Part shown: positions 17,059 to 25,874 of the stretch, one piece after another | How positions within the stretch are numbered: position 1 is the first letter of the stretch | Layout of the letters: each line of letters begins with the position of its first letter | NCBI RefSeq assembly: GCF_000812965.1 | Contig: NZ_JSYN01000001.1 | Span: 1 to 64,000 of the forward strand | Reading direction: 5' to 3' | Origin: Pedobacter kyungheensis | GTDB taxonomy: Bacteria > Bacteroidota > Bacteroidia > Sphingobacteriales > Sphingobacteriaceae | Length of the DNA: 64,000 bases | Program-made: the position numbers and the translations under genes | The notes under the pieces: generated by a model | Database searches by the model: none | Seen by the model: the letters and a program-made list of their open reading frames with translations, nothing else | What the model was told of the DNA's origin: nothing

Positions 17059-19572
17059 TTAAAAAGCGTTAATCTTTACCGAATCGAAACTGGCCAATGC
17101 TTTATAAGTCCTTAACCCAATACTCCCCGACTGGTACTCGCTATCGGTTACAGAAAGAACCGGCCTGGCAGCACCATTAACAAAAATATCAAATTTATCG
17201 GCTTTGGCAACCACTTTCAGGTTGTACATTTTGTTCATTTCTACCGGATATTTTTCGGCTTTTAGTAATTCCCATTTTTGTCCATTGGCTTTACCGAAAA
17301 TCACATTACCATTAGGCTGATCTAAACCTACATAATAGCCCTGGTAAGCATCGGGCCCAATTGCGGGATTAGAAACCCTGAACATTAAACCTGCATCGCC
17401 AACAGTATTGATTTTAACGTCGGCCTGATAGGTAAAATCTTTAAAATCGGTACCGTTAGCTACATATTTAGAACCATTGATACCGAAACCACCAGAACCT
17501 GCGTTTGAAGCTGCATTAATCTGTCCATCTCTCCAAAACCAGCCACCTCCATAAAAAACCCAGTTACCCGGCATACCCTGATCAAAATTTTCGGTCAGAC
17601 TCTTAGTTGTTTTTTTTGGGGTTCCGATTACAGGGAAACAGCTTAAGCGAATATTTTCTGATCCATAAGGAACCAAAGTCACTTCTTCATCGGCTTCGGT
17701 TGACAATACCGGACTAAAAGGCACATCGAAAGCAGCCATTTTATAGTAAGATAAGCCCCATGAAGGAATCTTTTTTGCCTGTACTTTTAATTTAACCGGC
17801 GAAGTAGCCGCAATAAACGGATTATCGGTCATATCCGATTTAACAACCTTGAAATTGCTGTTAAGATTTCCTTTTTTTAGCGATAATCCATAATTCCATG
17901 GCGATTCAGGGCGGATTTCGTAATCGGTAAAGCCGGCAACAGGATGCGTTTTAGTTATTTTATTGGCTGCTTTAATTTCTAGGGCGTAAACAATTGGTCC
18001 GCGGGTAATGCTTAGTGCATTGTTTACCTGTTGCTCGCTACCAATTTCCATCGGAAAATTGAGTTCCAACTGATCGTTATTCTGCCATTGGCGCTGTATT
18101 TTTAACATTTCACCAGCTTTTACACCGGTTAAAGCCTTTCCGTTTAACTTAACAGCAGGTTTTAAAGCCCAGGTAGGTATGCGCAATACCAGAGGGAAAG
18201 TAGCTGGTGATGCAAGGTTAACTTTTAAATTAATCTGTTCTTCAAAAGGATAATTGGTGCTTTCGGTAATTTTTATCTTCTGGTTACCATTAACGAAAGT
18301 CTCTACCTCCATTGGTCCGTAAGTTACAACTGCCAGGCCTTTATCGGGAGTAGCTACCACGCTGTTTTTCACATAGTAAGGCCAGCCCATGTGCATATTG
18401 TAGCGGCAACAACCATAACCAGAGTATGGGCTCGAGATAATCCCAGAGCCGTAATCCTGATTAAAACCATGCTCTCCGTGTACGCTTTGCACCTGATTGG
18501 GTAAGGTGTAGTAAGAATGATTTTTGAAATCGCGGCTAAATTGCGCAGGTAAAGCATTAAAAGCTACTTTTTCAAGCTTATCGCCAATGTTAGCCTCATG
18601 GATGATTTTAGCAGCCGTTTCTAAACTTTGCATCCATTCTACCACGGTACAGGTTTCTACCCCTTCAATACTGCTGGTGCCAGCCAGAAATTCTGTACCA
18701 GAACCAAGCCCTTCGGGTTGACCATGATCATGCATAATATGTGCAATGCCTTTAACGAAGGCATCGGTATTAGCCGGGCTATCGTGAAGTTGTGCATAAA
18801 CCACCGGAAATTTTAATGCCTGAGCTACATTTACCATGTGTTTCGGCTGAAAATCATCGCCATAAAAGTAAAATTCGTTGTTGGTATAGATATCAATCCA
18901 TGGATAAGCCTGTTGTTTCAGTTTTTCTACCAGTTTTAACAAATCCTGATCGCCGGTTTTATTATAAACCCAAATGGCGATTTCCATATTATCGCCTGCT
19001 CTTGATTTTGCCCATTCTTTTAAGGGCTCGGCATCGAGATTAGCCAGCTGATATTTGAAATATTTACTTAAAAAAGGAATTACCCGCTTATCGTTTGTAG
19101 CCTCGTAATAACTTTGCAAAGCATACATCATTGGCATGCGCGGCCACCAGTCTTTCATTTTAACTGGGCCAAACAAACCATTCGGTTGCTGGCTGTTTAA
19201 GGTCCATTCGATATATTTCTGTGCTTTGGCTTTTAATTTAGCATCATCAAGCGTATAAGCCAGTGCTACCAAACCTTTAACATAGTACGGCACGCGTTCC
19301 CAGCTATTCCCCTCTCCACCCAGCCAATCGGTATTTTTACCTAAATCGTCTTTTGCAGCGTATAGCTCCTCGGCCATCCCCGTAGCTCCATCGCGCTGCT
19401 GTTCTAACTGTTTTAATAACCAACCTTTGGCCTTAATGCTGCCTAGTGGCAATTGTACATAAACATCTTGCTTAAGCGGTGCTTTATTAAACTCGTTTAA
19501 ATTTTGTGCGTACAAAGTATGGATTGACAGACAGGAAACTAGGAAAAAAAGTGGTTTGGCTATTCTTTTCAT
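17059..19572 (-). CDS. GH127-family beta-L-arabinofuranosidase with C-terminal jelly-roll domain
   Basis: A secreted 837-residue protein (signal about 1-22). Residues about 30-620 are a DUF1680/GH127 (alpha/alpha)6 barrel plus beta-sandwiches. The Cys3-Glu zinc site of this family is intact: Glu306 and Cys308 (GVETCTVVEW), Cys388 and Cys389 (GYGCCRYN), where the last-type cysteine is the nucleophile. Residues about 650-835 form an added concanavalin-like domain of the 3-keto-disaccharide-hydrolase (DUF1080) type (ENFDQGMPGNW...FDSVKINAF), probably glycan binding. GH127 enzymes remove L-arabinofuranose from plant glycans, which suits the arabinogalactan theme of the window. The leader shares CTAACCAATTAA with SusC pair 1 and galT. 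Exact linkage specificity is not readable. Confidence 0.88.
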   Translation of the reverse strand: MKRIAKPLFFLVSCLSIHTLYAQNLNEFNKAPLKQDVYVQLPLGSIKAKGWLLKQLEQQRDGATGMAEELYAAKDDLGKNTDWLGGEGNSWERVPYYVKGLVALAYTLDDAKLKAKAQKYIEWTLNSQQPNGLFGPVKMKDWWPRMPMMYALQSYYEATNDKRVIPFLSKYFKYQLANLDAEPLKEWAKSRAGDNMEIAIWVYNKTGDQDLLKLVEKLKQQAYPWIDIYTNNEFYFYGDDFQPKHMVNVAQALKFPVVYAQLHDSPANTDAFVKGIAHIMHDHGQPEGLGSGTEFLAGTSSIEGVETCTVVEWMQSLETAAKIIHEANIGDKLEKVAFNALPAQFSRDFKNHSYYTLPNQVQSVHGEHGFNQDYGSGIISSPYSGYGCCRYNMHMGWPYYVKNSVVATPDKGLAVVTYGPMEVETFVNGNQKIKITESTNYPFEEQINLKVNLASPATFPLVLRIPTWALKPAVKLNGKALTGVKAGEMLKIQRQWQNNDQLELNFPMEIGSEQQVNNALSITRGPIVYALEIKAANKITKTHPVAGFTDYEIRPESPWNYGLSLKKGNLNSNFKVVKSDMTDNPFIAATSPVKLKVQAKKIPSWGLSYYKMAAFDVPFSPVLSTEADEEVTLVPYGSENIRLSCFPVIGTPKKTTKSLTENFDQGMPGNWVFYGGGWFWRDGQINAASNAGSGGFGINGSKYVANGTDFKDFTYQADVKINTVGDAGLMFRVSNPAIGPDAYQGYYVGLDQPNGNVIFGKANGQKWELLKAEKYPVEMNKMYNLKVVAKADKFDIFVNGAARPVLSVTDSEYQSGSIGLRTYKALASFDSVKINAF

Positions 19573-19689
19573 AAAGGGTTAATTGGTTAGCTATTTTTTT
19601 ATAAAACTAACAAATTCAAGGCAATATTAAAACGATTTAGTAAGCTGTTTTAAAAATAATCTCATGCTAATACTTTTCAGGTTACCGAT

Positions 19690-19920
19690 ACACTGCGTAG
19701 TTAAGCAGAATTTATATAGAAAAAACACTTCACAACCTGAAGGTGTAAAGTTTACAGTTAAACATGGATCTTAACCACATTGCGGTGTATGTGGTTACAC
19801 ACTCGTGCCCGGGGCATGTTCGTTTTTTGGAGAAAGTTGAGATTAGTTCTATATTAGTATCAGAGAGCGTTAATTTAGAATCGGGGGATAGCCTTAATGG
19901 TTATTCCCCGTTCTTTTTTT
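19690..19920 (+). ncRNA. candidate structured small RNA ending in an orphan terminator
   Basis: A strong plus-strand intrinsic terminator lies at 19882-19920: a 12-bp stem CGGGGGATAGCC / GGTTATTCCCCG followed by TTCTTTTTTT. No plus-strand gene lies upstream of it; both flanking genes are on the minus strand and read in that direction it has no T-run. Upstream are a perfect 9-bp hairpin TAACCACAT / ATGTGGTTA (19772-19797) and a 6-bp hairpin at 19725-19746. A near-consensus -7 box (TACTTTTC, about 19670-19677) gives the estimated 5' end. The family is unknown, and both ends are inferred. Confidence 0.4.
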
Positions 19921-19931
19921 AAGCTCATTAA

Positions 19932-20324
19932 TTAAATAGAAATGCTGGTACAGCTGGCCGAAATAACTTTCCAGTCTTCCTGCACCTTTGCCCATACCCT
20001 TAGCCATTGGTATTTGCCGTTAAGCAGTATATCGGCATACTTACCTTTAATAAAAAGACTTGCCGAAACCACCACAATAGAATCGAAAACACGTATTTCG
20101 CGCTTGGAGACGTTGATTTTGTTGATTGAAACCAGGCCGTTGCGGTAGGCATCCATATCCATTTCCTTATCCAGGACATTACCATACTGATCGTGAAAAA
20201 TCATGCCATCGGCAAACAAAAGATCCAGTGTTCCAAGATCTGTTGTTTTAAAGCCATCCAATAATTTTTCTTCAAGATCGGCAATGAGGAGAATGGTTTC
20301 CTGATCGGACAAAGTGTTAGCCAT
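19932..20324 (-). CDS. SnoaL/NTF2-like (DUF4440-type) protein
   Basis: A 130-residue single-domain protein with the cone-shaped NTF2-like pattern: helical start (DQETILLIADLEEKLLDGF), 'DLLFADGMIFHDQYG' and a beta-rich C-terminal half with W-L-R-V-W. Such domains are used for small-molecule binding or as isomerase-like enzymes. No catalytic residues can be assigned and no partner is visible. It ends 12 bp before the terminator of the opposite-strand candidate RNA. Confidence 0.75.
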   Translation of the reverse strand: MANTLSDQETILLIADLEEKLLDGFKTTDLGTLDLLFADGMIFHDQYGNVLDKEMDMDAYRNGLVSINKINVSKREIRVFDSIVVVSASLFIKGKYADILLNGKYQWLRVWAKVQEDWKVISASCTSISI

Positions 20325-20445
20325 AATTTCCGGTTATGCTGTAAAAATATAAAGTAAGCCACAAAAAAATGTGGCTCTTTAAATATTGCCGCAATTGCAC
20401 GCTTTTAAACACACAAATTGCACAAATTTACTGCAAACCAGAAAC

Positions 20446-22431
20446 TTACTTCTTACCAAAGGTAACGCCCTGCCAGGTATCGGTTCTGAATGGTGATGCC
20501 GGCAAACCATCGTTACTAACCAGGTTACAAACAGGATTATTTCCCCAGGCATAACGAACCGCTACCGGGTTGGCAACTTCGTTGCTGCTTAGCACTACCT
20601 GGTTTCCCTTTACTGTAGCATTTGCCCAGTAAAACTTCTTGTCTGCACCGGCAATAGCAAAGCCTTTAAGTTCGGCCCCATCACGCGCCTTAAGGCCATT
20701 TTCGGTATTGCCAAAAGTTAGGATAATCTGCTTTCCATCTACTTTTTGCGATTGGTAAACCGGCCCTGAATAGTTTATTTTCTGGCCATAGGTTTTAGCT
20801 AAAGCGATTAATCCCAATCGTCTTCCTACTTCCTGCTTATTTTTGGGATGAATATCTTTGGCCTCGCCAATATCGATAATGGTGGCCATGCCGGTATTAG
20901 GCAGTGCAAGTGTTTTTAGCTGAGCTTCGCGTAGTTCGGCCCAGGCCGATTCGGCAGGTGCCTGGTCTACCTGCATGAAGTTGGCCAGTTGCACAAAATA
21001 AAAAGGGAAATCGCCTTGCCCCCATTTCTGGCGCCAATCTTTAATCATGGTTGGAAAAAGTTCGCGGTATTGATAAGCCCTGTCGGCATTGCTTTCGCCC
21101 TGATACCAGATGGCACCTTTAATGGCAAACTGGATATAAGGATGAAGCATGGCATTGTAAAGCACTGTTGGGCGGTTCGGACCATTTTCTTCAAAAGGTT
21201 TTGGTCCTGCATTTTTTAAATCGAGACCTATTTTATAACTCCAGTCGCCCGTTAAAGCAATTTGCTCTCCACTGGCATTGCTCAGATTTAACTCTTTGGC
21301 CTCACCATAAATACCGCCGCCACCACCGCTATCAAAAACGCGTACGGTAATGGTATTTTCGCCTGTTTTCAACAAATCAGCTGGTAAAGTATAAGTTCGA
21401 GCCACATTATAACCTTCGGTTTCACCAACTTTTACGCCATTTACAAAGGTGATATCATTATCATCAATGGTGCCTAAGCTAAGTTTGATCCCATTTTTTT
21501 TCCAGTTTTCGGGAATATTGATTTTTTTGGTGAACCATACAACGCCATCGAAATTTTTAAGTGCAGCATCTTCCCACAAGGTTGGGATAGCCATACTCTT
21601 CCAGCCATTGGCATCGGCAGCAGCCCATTTTACCTGGCCGTTCAGGTAACCAGAATCTTTTTCGTTAATGGTTTTAACCCAGTTTGTTACTTTTTCCTCG
21701 TAAGTAAGTGGCGAAGGATTTTTAACCGATTTTTGGATTTTATCAACCGCAGCTGCAAAATCGGGCATCTTTTTTAGGGATTCGGCACTGGTCCAGGCCT
21801 CGGCAATGGTACCGCCCCATGAGGTATGGATTAATCCTATCGGGATTTTGGTTTTCTCGTAAACCTGACGCGCAAAGAAATATGCGGTAGATGAAAAACC
21901 GGCAACATATTTCGGATTGCATTCCTGCCAGCCGCCGTTAGCCACTTTCGCATCATTTAACGGAATATTGCTGGTAATATGGTCGGCCTGTAGCAAGCGG
22001 ATATTGGGAAATTTGGCATCGGCAATTTCTTTTTCATAGTTTAAAATTTTACCCCAGCCAGCCAAAGGCATTTCCATATTGGATTGTCCGGAGCAAATCC
22101 AAACATCGCCAATTAAAACATTGTTAAGCACAATTGCTTCGCCATCAGAAATGGTAATGGTATAAGGCCCACCATAACCAGGTGTAGCGACCTTAATTTT
22201 CCAGTTTCCATTGGCATCGGCAATGGCGCCATAATTGATTTTATTCCAGGATACGGTAATTTTCACTGCTTTGCCGGCATCGGTTTTACCCCAGATCGCA
22301 GCATTGGTTTTCTGTTGCAACACCATATTATCGCTAAATACCGAAGGCAAAATTATTTTCGCCTGCAATAACGACGAACTAATCAGCAGTAAAGCAATAA
22401 AAGGCAAAGATTTTAACTTGTTGAGGCTCAT
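20446..22431 (-). CDS. sialate-O-acetylesterase-type carbohydrate esterase (SGNH fold)
   Basis: A secreted 661-residue esterase (signal about 1-24). The catalytic serine is Ser117 in the motif ICSGQSNMEMP, and GAIWYQGESNAD is the family's second conserved block. A galactose-binding-like beta-sandwich is inserted around residues 270-410 (GIKLSLGTIDDNDITFVNG), as in other members of the sialate O-acetylesterase group. The true substrate in plant-glycan degraders is often an acetylated pectin or hemicellulose sugar, not sialic acid. Neighbouring carbohydrate genes support a role in removing acetyl groups from plant polysaccharide (inference). Confidence 0.88.
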   Translation of the reverse strand: MSLNKLKSLPFIALLLISSSLLQAKIILPSVFSDNMVLQQKTNAAIWGKTDAGKAVKITVSWNKINYGAIADANGNWKIKVATPGYGGPYTITISDGEAIVLNNVLIGDVWICSGQSNMEMPLAGWGKILNYEKEIADAKFPNIRLLQADHITSNIPLNDAKVANGGWQECNPKYVAGFSSTAYFFARQVYEKTKIPIGLIHTSWGGTIAEAWTSAESLKKMPDFAAAVDKIQKSVKNPSPLTYEEKVTNWVKTINEKDSGYLNGQVKWAAADANGWKSMAIPTLWEDAALKNFDGVVWFTKKINIPENWKKNGIKLSLGTIDDNDITFVNGVKVGETEGYNVARTYTLPADLLKTGENTITVRVFDSGGGGGIYGEAKELNLSNASGEQIALTGDWSYKIGLDLKNAGPKPFEENGPNRPTVLYNAMLHPYIQFAIKGAIWYQGESNADRAYQYRELFPTMIKDWRQKWGQGDFPFYFVQLANFMQVDQAPAESAWAELREAQLKTLALPNTGMATIIDIGEAKDIHPKNKQEVGRRLGLIALAKTYGQKINYSGPVYQSQKVDGKQIILTFGNTENGLKARDGAELKGFAIAGADKKFYWANATVKGNQVVLSSNEVANPVAVRYAWGNNPVCNLVSNDGLPASPFRTDTWQGVTFGKK

Positions 22432-22634
22432 ATAGCGGGATGGGTTTTTATGATTAGAAAGCGAATGTACATTTTCTAATACTTTACATCAATATTTATC
22501 AGTATCATTTATAAAATAATGTTAAAACCATTCAGTTTTTAGCCAATTAGTTTGGGGAAACGCATCATTTTACTTATTTTGCAGACCTAAAGAACAGCTC
22601 AGAACCGGAAATCGTTTTGGTTTGTGTTCTAAAA

Positions 22635-22961
22635 ATGACAATACAAATGGTTAAGATTTTTATAGGCGGCCTCCCAGATAACATCCAAGAGATGGATCTG
22701 GCAATTTTTGTTAGCCTTCATGGCAGAGTAGAAACAATTAAAGTTGTTCGCGACAGAGCTACCGGAAAATGCAAAGGCTATGCTTTTTTAGAAATCTTTA
22801 GCCTTCCTGATGCTAAAAACATTGTTTCTACGCTAAACGGGGAATCTTTTAAAGGCAATATTATTACGGTAAAAATTTCGGAGGAAGAAAACAAAACCCA
22901 GGCCTTTAAACCAAAAGCCAACCAGCCTTTCAAAGCCAAAAGACCACGTTTACAGCGCTAA
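22635..22961 (+). CDS. RRM-domain RNA-binding protein
   Basis: A 108-residue protein made of a single RNA-recognition motif: RNP-2 is IFIGGL near the N-terminus, RNP-1 is KGYAFLEI around residue 53. It ends in a basic tail (KAKRPRLQR). Proteins of this type are common small RNA chaperones in Bacteroidota, which often lack Hfq. Three in-frame starts exist (22617, 22635, 22647); the A-run before 22635 makes it the best choice. Confidence 0.9.
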   Translation: MTIQMVKIFIGGLPDNIQEMDLAIFVSLHGRVETIKVVRDRATGKCKGYAFLEIFSLPDAKNIVSTLNGESFKGNIITVKISEEENKTQAFKPKANQPFKAKRPRLQR

Positions 22962-23085
22962 GCTTTTATCATTCAAACGCTAATTTCTCGGTTTTTCATC
23001 CTATAAATAATTATTTCAGGCAGAGGATTAGCGAAGCAAATTTGCTAGGTTTAAATTGCTTAAACCCGAACAAATTTTTGAGCCT

Positions 23086-23093
23086 TACTTTTG
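23086..23093 (+). promoter_or_regulatory. -7 box of the antiporter gene
   Basis: TACTTTTG matches TAnnTTTG and lies 46 bp before the antiporter ATG, implying a leader of about 39 nt. No clear -33 box. Confidence 0.5.
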
Positions 23094-23138
23094 CAAATTA
23101 GTTTCAAACCCATATTTTGCGGGCTAGTTTAGTTCGCT

Positions 23139-24392
23139 ATGGAAAACTACACCATCGTTATATTTATTTTAGTGGTAATGATTGGCCTGTCATCAGTTGC
23201 CGATCACATTAAAATTCCCTACCCTGTTTTACTCATTATTGCCGGAATAGCGGTTGGTTTTATCCCTGGGTTACGACCAATTGATATCAATCCGGAAATT
23301 ATATTTTTGATTTTCCTCCCGCCTTTGCTCTACGATGCTGCTTTTAATATTTCGTTCAAGGAATTTAAAACCAATATAAATACTATTGCCACGCTATCTA
23401 TTGGTTTGGTATTTATTACCGCTATTGGGATCGCTGTTGTTGCACATTACATGATTCCGGGAATGAGCTGGCCTGTTTCTTTTGTTTTGGGTGCTATTTT
23501 ATCGGCTACCGATGCCGTTGCAGCCATGAGTATTACCAAAGGGCTTGGTCTCTCGCACAAAACCAATACGATTTTAGAAGGAGAAAGCCTGGTTAACGAT
23601 GCATCGGCCCTGGTAGCATATCGTTTTGCGGTAGCGGCAGTAACGGGAACAGCATTTGTATTTTGGAAAGCCTCGTTATCATTTGCCATTTTAATGGCAG
23701 GTGGTTTTATAACGGGAATGGTAATGTCGAGAATTTTGGCTTTTATTCTAAAAAGAATTCATGATAACCGGCTGGCAACCATCAGTTTTATGTTGTTAAT
23801 GCCTTTTGTAACCTATTTAATTGCAGAAGAAATTCATGTCTCGGGCGTTATTGCCGTTGTAATTTTAGGTTTAGGCATATCGAGGTTTAGTAACCACGTA
23901 TTTCCCGAACAGCTTAAAAACCAATCTAAAAACATTTGGGATATTATCATTTTCCTCTTAAACGGATTAATTTTCATTTTAATTGGTCTGCAATTCCCAT
24001 ATGTATACAAGAGTATTAATCAAGCCGATATTTTGCCTTACATTGGATATTCGCTGGTGATTACGATTGTAGCGCTGCTACTGAGAATGGCCCGCGTTTT
24101 TCTGCAAAAAATTAACCTCCAAAAAGCATTTCAAAAAGGAAAACACCGGATTACAGAAGCAGCATTGCTTGATTTTAAAAACAGCCTGATTATCAGCTGG
24201 TCGGGTATGCGTGGCATTGTTTCACTGGCCATTGCCATCGGATTACCGACAAATCTGACTAATGGAAGTGCTTTTCCACAGCGTAATGCGATTATATTTA
24301 TTTCGGTAGTGGTGGTATTATTTACATTAATTGGCCAGGGATTAAGCTTACCGTGGATTGTAAAAAAACTGGCTGATGAAAAGAAAAGCTAA
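23139..24392 (+). CDS. CPA1-family Na+/H+ antiporter
   Basis: A 417-residue polytopic membrane protein with about 12 helices. The CPA1 ion-binding motif is present as EGESLVNDASALVAY (about 147-161), with SATDAVAAMS before it. The protein exchanges Na+ (or K+) for H+ across the inner membrane, for pH and salt balance. It lacks the long cytoplasmic tail seen in many NhaP/NHE homologues. It has no functional link with the carbohydrate genes. A hairpin overlapping the stop probably ends the transcript. Confidence 0.9.
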   Translation: MENYTIVIFILVVMIGLSSVADHIKIPYPVLLIIAGIAVGFIPGLRPIDINPEIIFLIFLPPLLYDAAFNISFKEFKTNINTIATLSIGLVFITAIGIAVVAHYMIPGMSWPVSFVLGAILSATDAVAAMSITKGLGLSHKTNTILEGESLVNDASALVAYRFAVAAVTGTAFVFWKASLSFAILMAGGFITGMVMSRILAFILKRIHDNRLATISFMLLMPFVTYLIAEEIHVSGVIAVVILGLGISRFSNHVFPEQLKNQSKNIWDIIIFLLNGLIFILIGLQFPYVYKSINQADILPYIGYSLVITIVALLLRMARVFLQKINLQKAFQKGKHRITEAALLDFKNSLIISWSGMRGIVSLAIAIGLPTNLTNGSAFPQRNAIIFISVVVVLFTLIGQGLSLPWIVKKLADEKKS

Positions 24393-24418
24393 AGCGGTTT
24401 TGTCAGCTTTAGCTTTTC
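24383..24418 (+). terminator. hairpin terminator overlapping the antiporter stop codon
   Basis: 13-bp inverted repeat GAAAAGCTAAAGC (24383-24395) with GCTTTAGCTTTTC (24406-24418). The stem includes the last codons and the TAA. The T-tail is weak. Confidence 0.6.
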
Positions 24419-24511
24419 CTGAAATTTATCAAACTGAGCCTGATGAAGGATCGAAACATTTAGGTGTATTTCGTTAGGTCATTCGACAAGCTGCCATTGA
24501 CAAGCCCTGTA

Positions 24512-24640
24512 GAAGAATCGTCATTTCGACTGGAGCCAGCCGGTTTTTCACCCGATGGCGAAACGGAGAAATCTTTTCAAGTTAGATTTCTCGACTACGT
24601 TGCCCCCGATAGCTATCGGGGCCGCTCGAAATGACGATCT
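24512..24640. repeat. REP-like composite palindrome
   Basis: ATCGTCATTTCGA (24518-24530) faces TCGAAATGACGAT (24626-24638). Inside lie a second inverted repeat GAGAAATCT / AGATTTCTC (about 24566-24592) and the perfect palindrome CCCCGATAGCTATCGGGG (24604-24621). The same GTCATTTCGA/TCGAAATGAC family recurs at 28484-28575. It fills most of the 319-bp gap before galK, which has no gene. Confidence 0.75.
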
Positions 24641-24711
24641 CGGAAGGACTGTTTCTCGAATTGATTTTATACAACAAATTCGCCCTCAGGATGACAATCT
24701 GATATTGTTTT

Positions 24712-25863
24712 TTAGCTAAATAAGCTGGTTCCGTTATCGGTTTGTACGGTATAAGCGTCTAACTTTAGTCCAAACTGCATCTGGTACTTAGTGGCAAGCT
24801 CTTCAATCAGGGCCGGAATATTTTCTTCTTTTACAATGTTAATGGTGCAACCACCAAAACCACCGCCCATCATTCTGGCGCCCAAAACATAATCTAAAGG
24901 TTTTACAGCATCAACCAGGAAATCGAGTTCTTTACAGCTTACCTCGTACGCAGCACTTAAACCTTCATGTGTTTCGAACATCAGTTTACCCAAACTTGCT
25001 AAATTACCGTTCTTCAACTGCTCGGCTGCATTTAGCAAACGGCTAATTTCTTCAACAACGTAACGGCATTTGGTATAAACCTCAGCATCTTTTGGCTTTA
25101 CAAACTCTTCCAGCATGTTCAAATCTACATCACGCAGGCTTTTTACATGTGGGTGATGTGCTTTTATCCAGCTTACGCCCTGCTCGCATTGCTGCCTTCT
25201 TTTGTTGTAGGCCGAATCAGAAAGGGCATGTTTTACGTTGGTATTTAAAAGTAGCAATTTATATCCATCCAGTTTTAGCGGAATGTAAATATGCTTCATC
25301 GAGCGGCAGTCGAGCATTATGGCATGATCTTTCTTACCGAATACGGAGGCAAACTGATCCATAATACCACAGTTAACGCCGGCAAATGTTTGTTCTGCTT
25401 TTTGGGCTATGAGTGCGAGATCCATTTTAGGTACCGACAACGAAAAAAGCTGATCTAAAGCAAAACCCGTAGCACACTCAACCGCCGCAGAAGACGATAA
25501 GCCAGCTCCCAAAGGTACATCGCCATCGATGTAAAAGTTAAAACCTCCGAGCTTGTAGCCACGTTCTTTGAACTGATCGGCCACGCCCAATATGTAATTG
25601 GCCCAGCTGTTTTTTGATGGTTTTAAATCGTTAACAGATGAAATATCAAATTCCTGGTAGCTTTCTGAAAAAAGATGAATTTCTTGATCGTCTCTTTTTG
25701 ATATGGCCACATAAATGGCTTTGTTAATCGCCGCAGGCATTACAAAGCCTTCATTGTAATCCGTATGTTCGCCAATAATATTGATCCTTCCGGGAGAACG
25801 GACCAAAATTGGCTCAGCATTGAAAAGCTTTTTAAAGGTATTTTTTAAATGTTGTGCATTCAT
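24712..25863 (-). CDS. galK: galactokinase
   Basis: GalK (383 aa) phosphorylates alpha-D-galactose at C1 with ATP, the first committed step of the Leloir pathway. Family signatures are complete: the galactokinase box GRINIIGEHTDYNEGFVMP (about 24-42), the GHMP ATP-binding loop PLGAGLSSSAAVE (about 113-125) and the C-terminal MGGGFGGCTI. It is the second gene of a galT-galK operon, 11 bp after galT. It would consume galactose released by the GH35 and GH43 enzymes of the island. Confidence 0.97.
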   Translation of the reverse strand: MNAQHLKNTFKKLFNAEPILVRSPGRINIIGEHTDYNEGFVMPAAINKAIYVAISKRDDQEIHLFSESYQEFDISSVNDLKPSKNSWANYILGVADQFKERGYKLGGFNFYIDGDVPLGAGLSSSAAVECATGFALDQLFSLSVPKMDLALIAQKAEQTFAGVNCGIMDQFASVFGKKDHAIMLDCRSMKHIYIPLKLDGYKLLLLNTNVKHALSDSAYNKRRQQCEQGVSWIKAHHPHVKSLRDVDLNMLEEFVKPKDAEVYTKCRYVVEEISRLLNAAEQLKNGNLASLGKLMFETHEGLSAAYEVSCKELDFLVDAVKPLDYVLGARMMGGGFGGCTINIVKEENIPALIEELATKYQMQFGLKLDAYTVQTDNGTSLFS

Positions 25864-25874
25864 GGATTTACGCG

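Noticed and set aside
19764..19922. 52-aa plus-strand frame MDLNHIAVYV...
   Set aside because: It reads straight through the strong terminator stem and its stop lies in the T-run end. A structured RNA explains the region better.
20989..21649. Plus-strand frames within the sialate-O-acetylesterase gene
   Set aside because: Shadow frames without homology; the minus-strand protein has complete family motifs.
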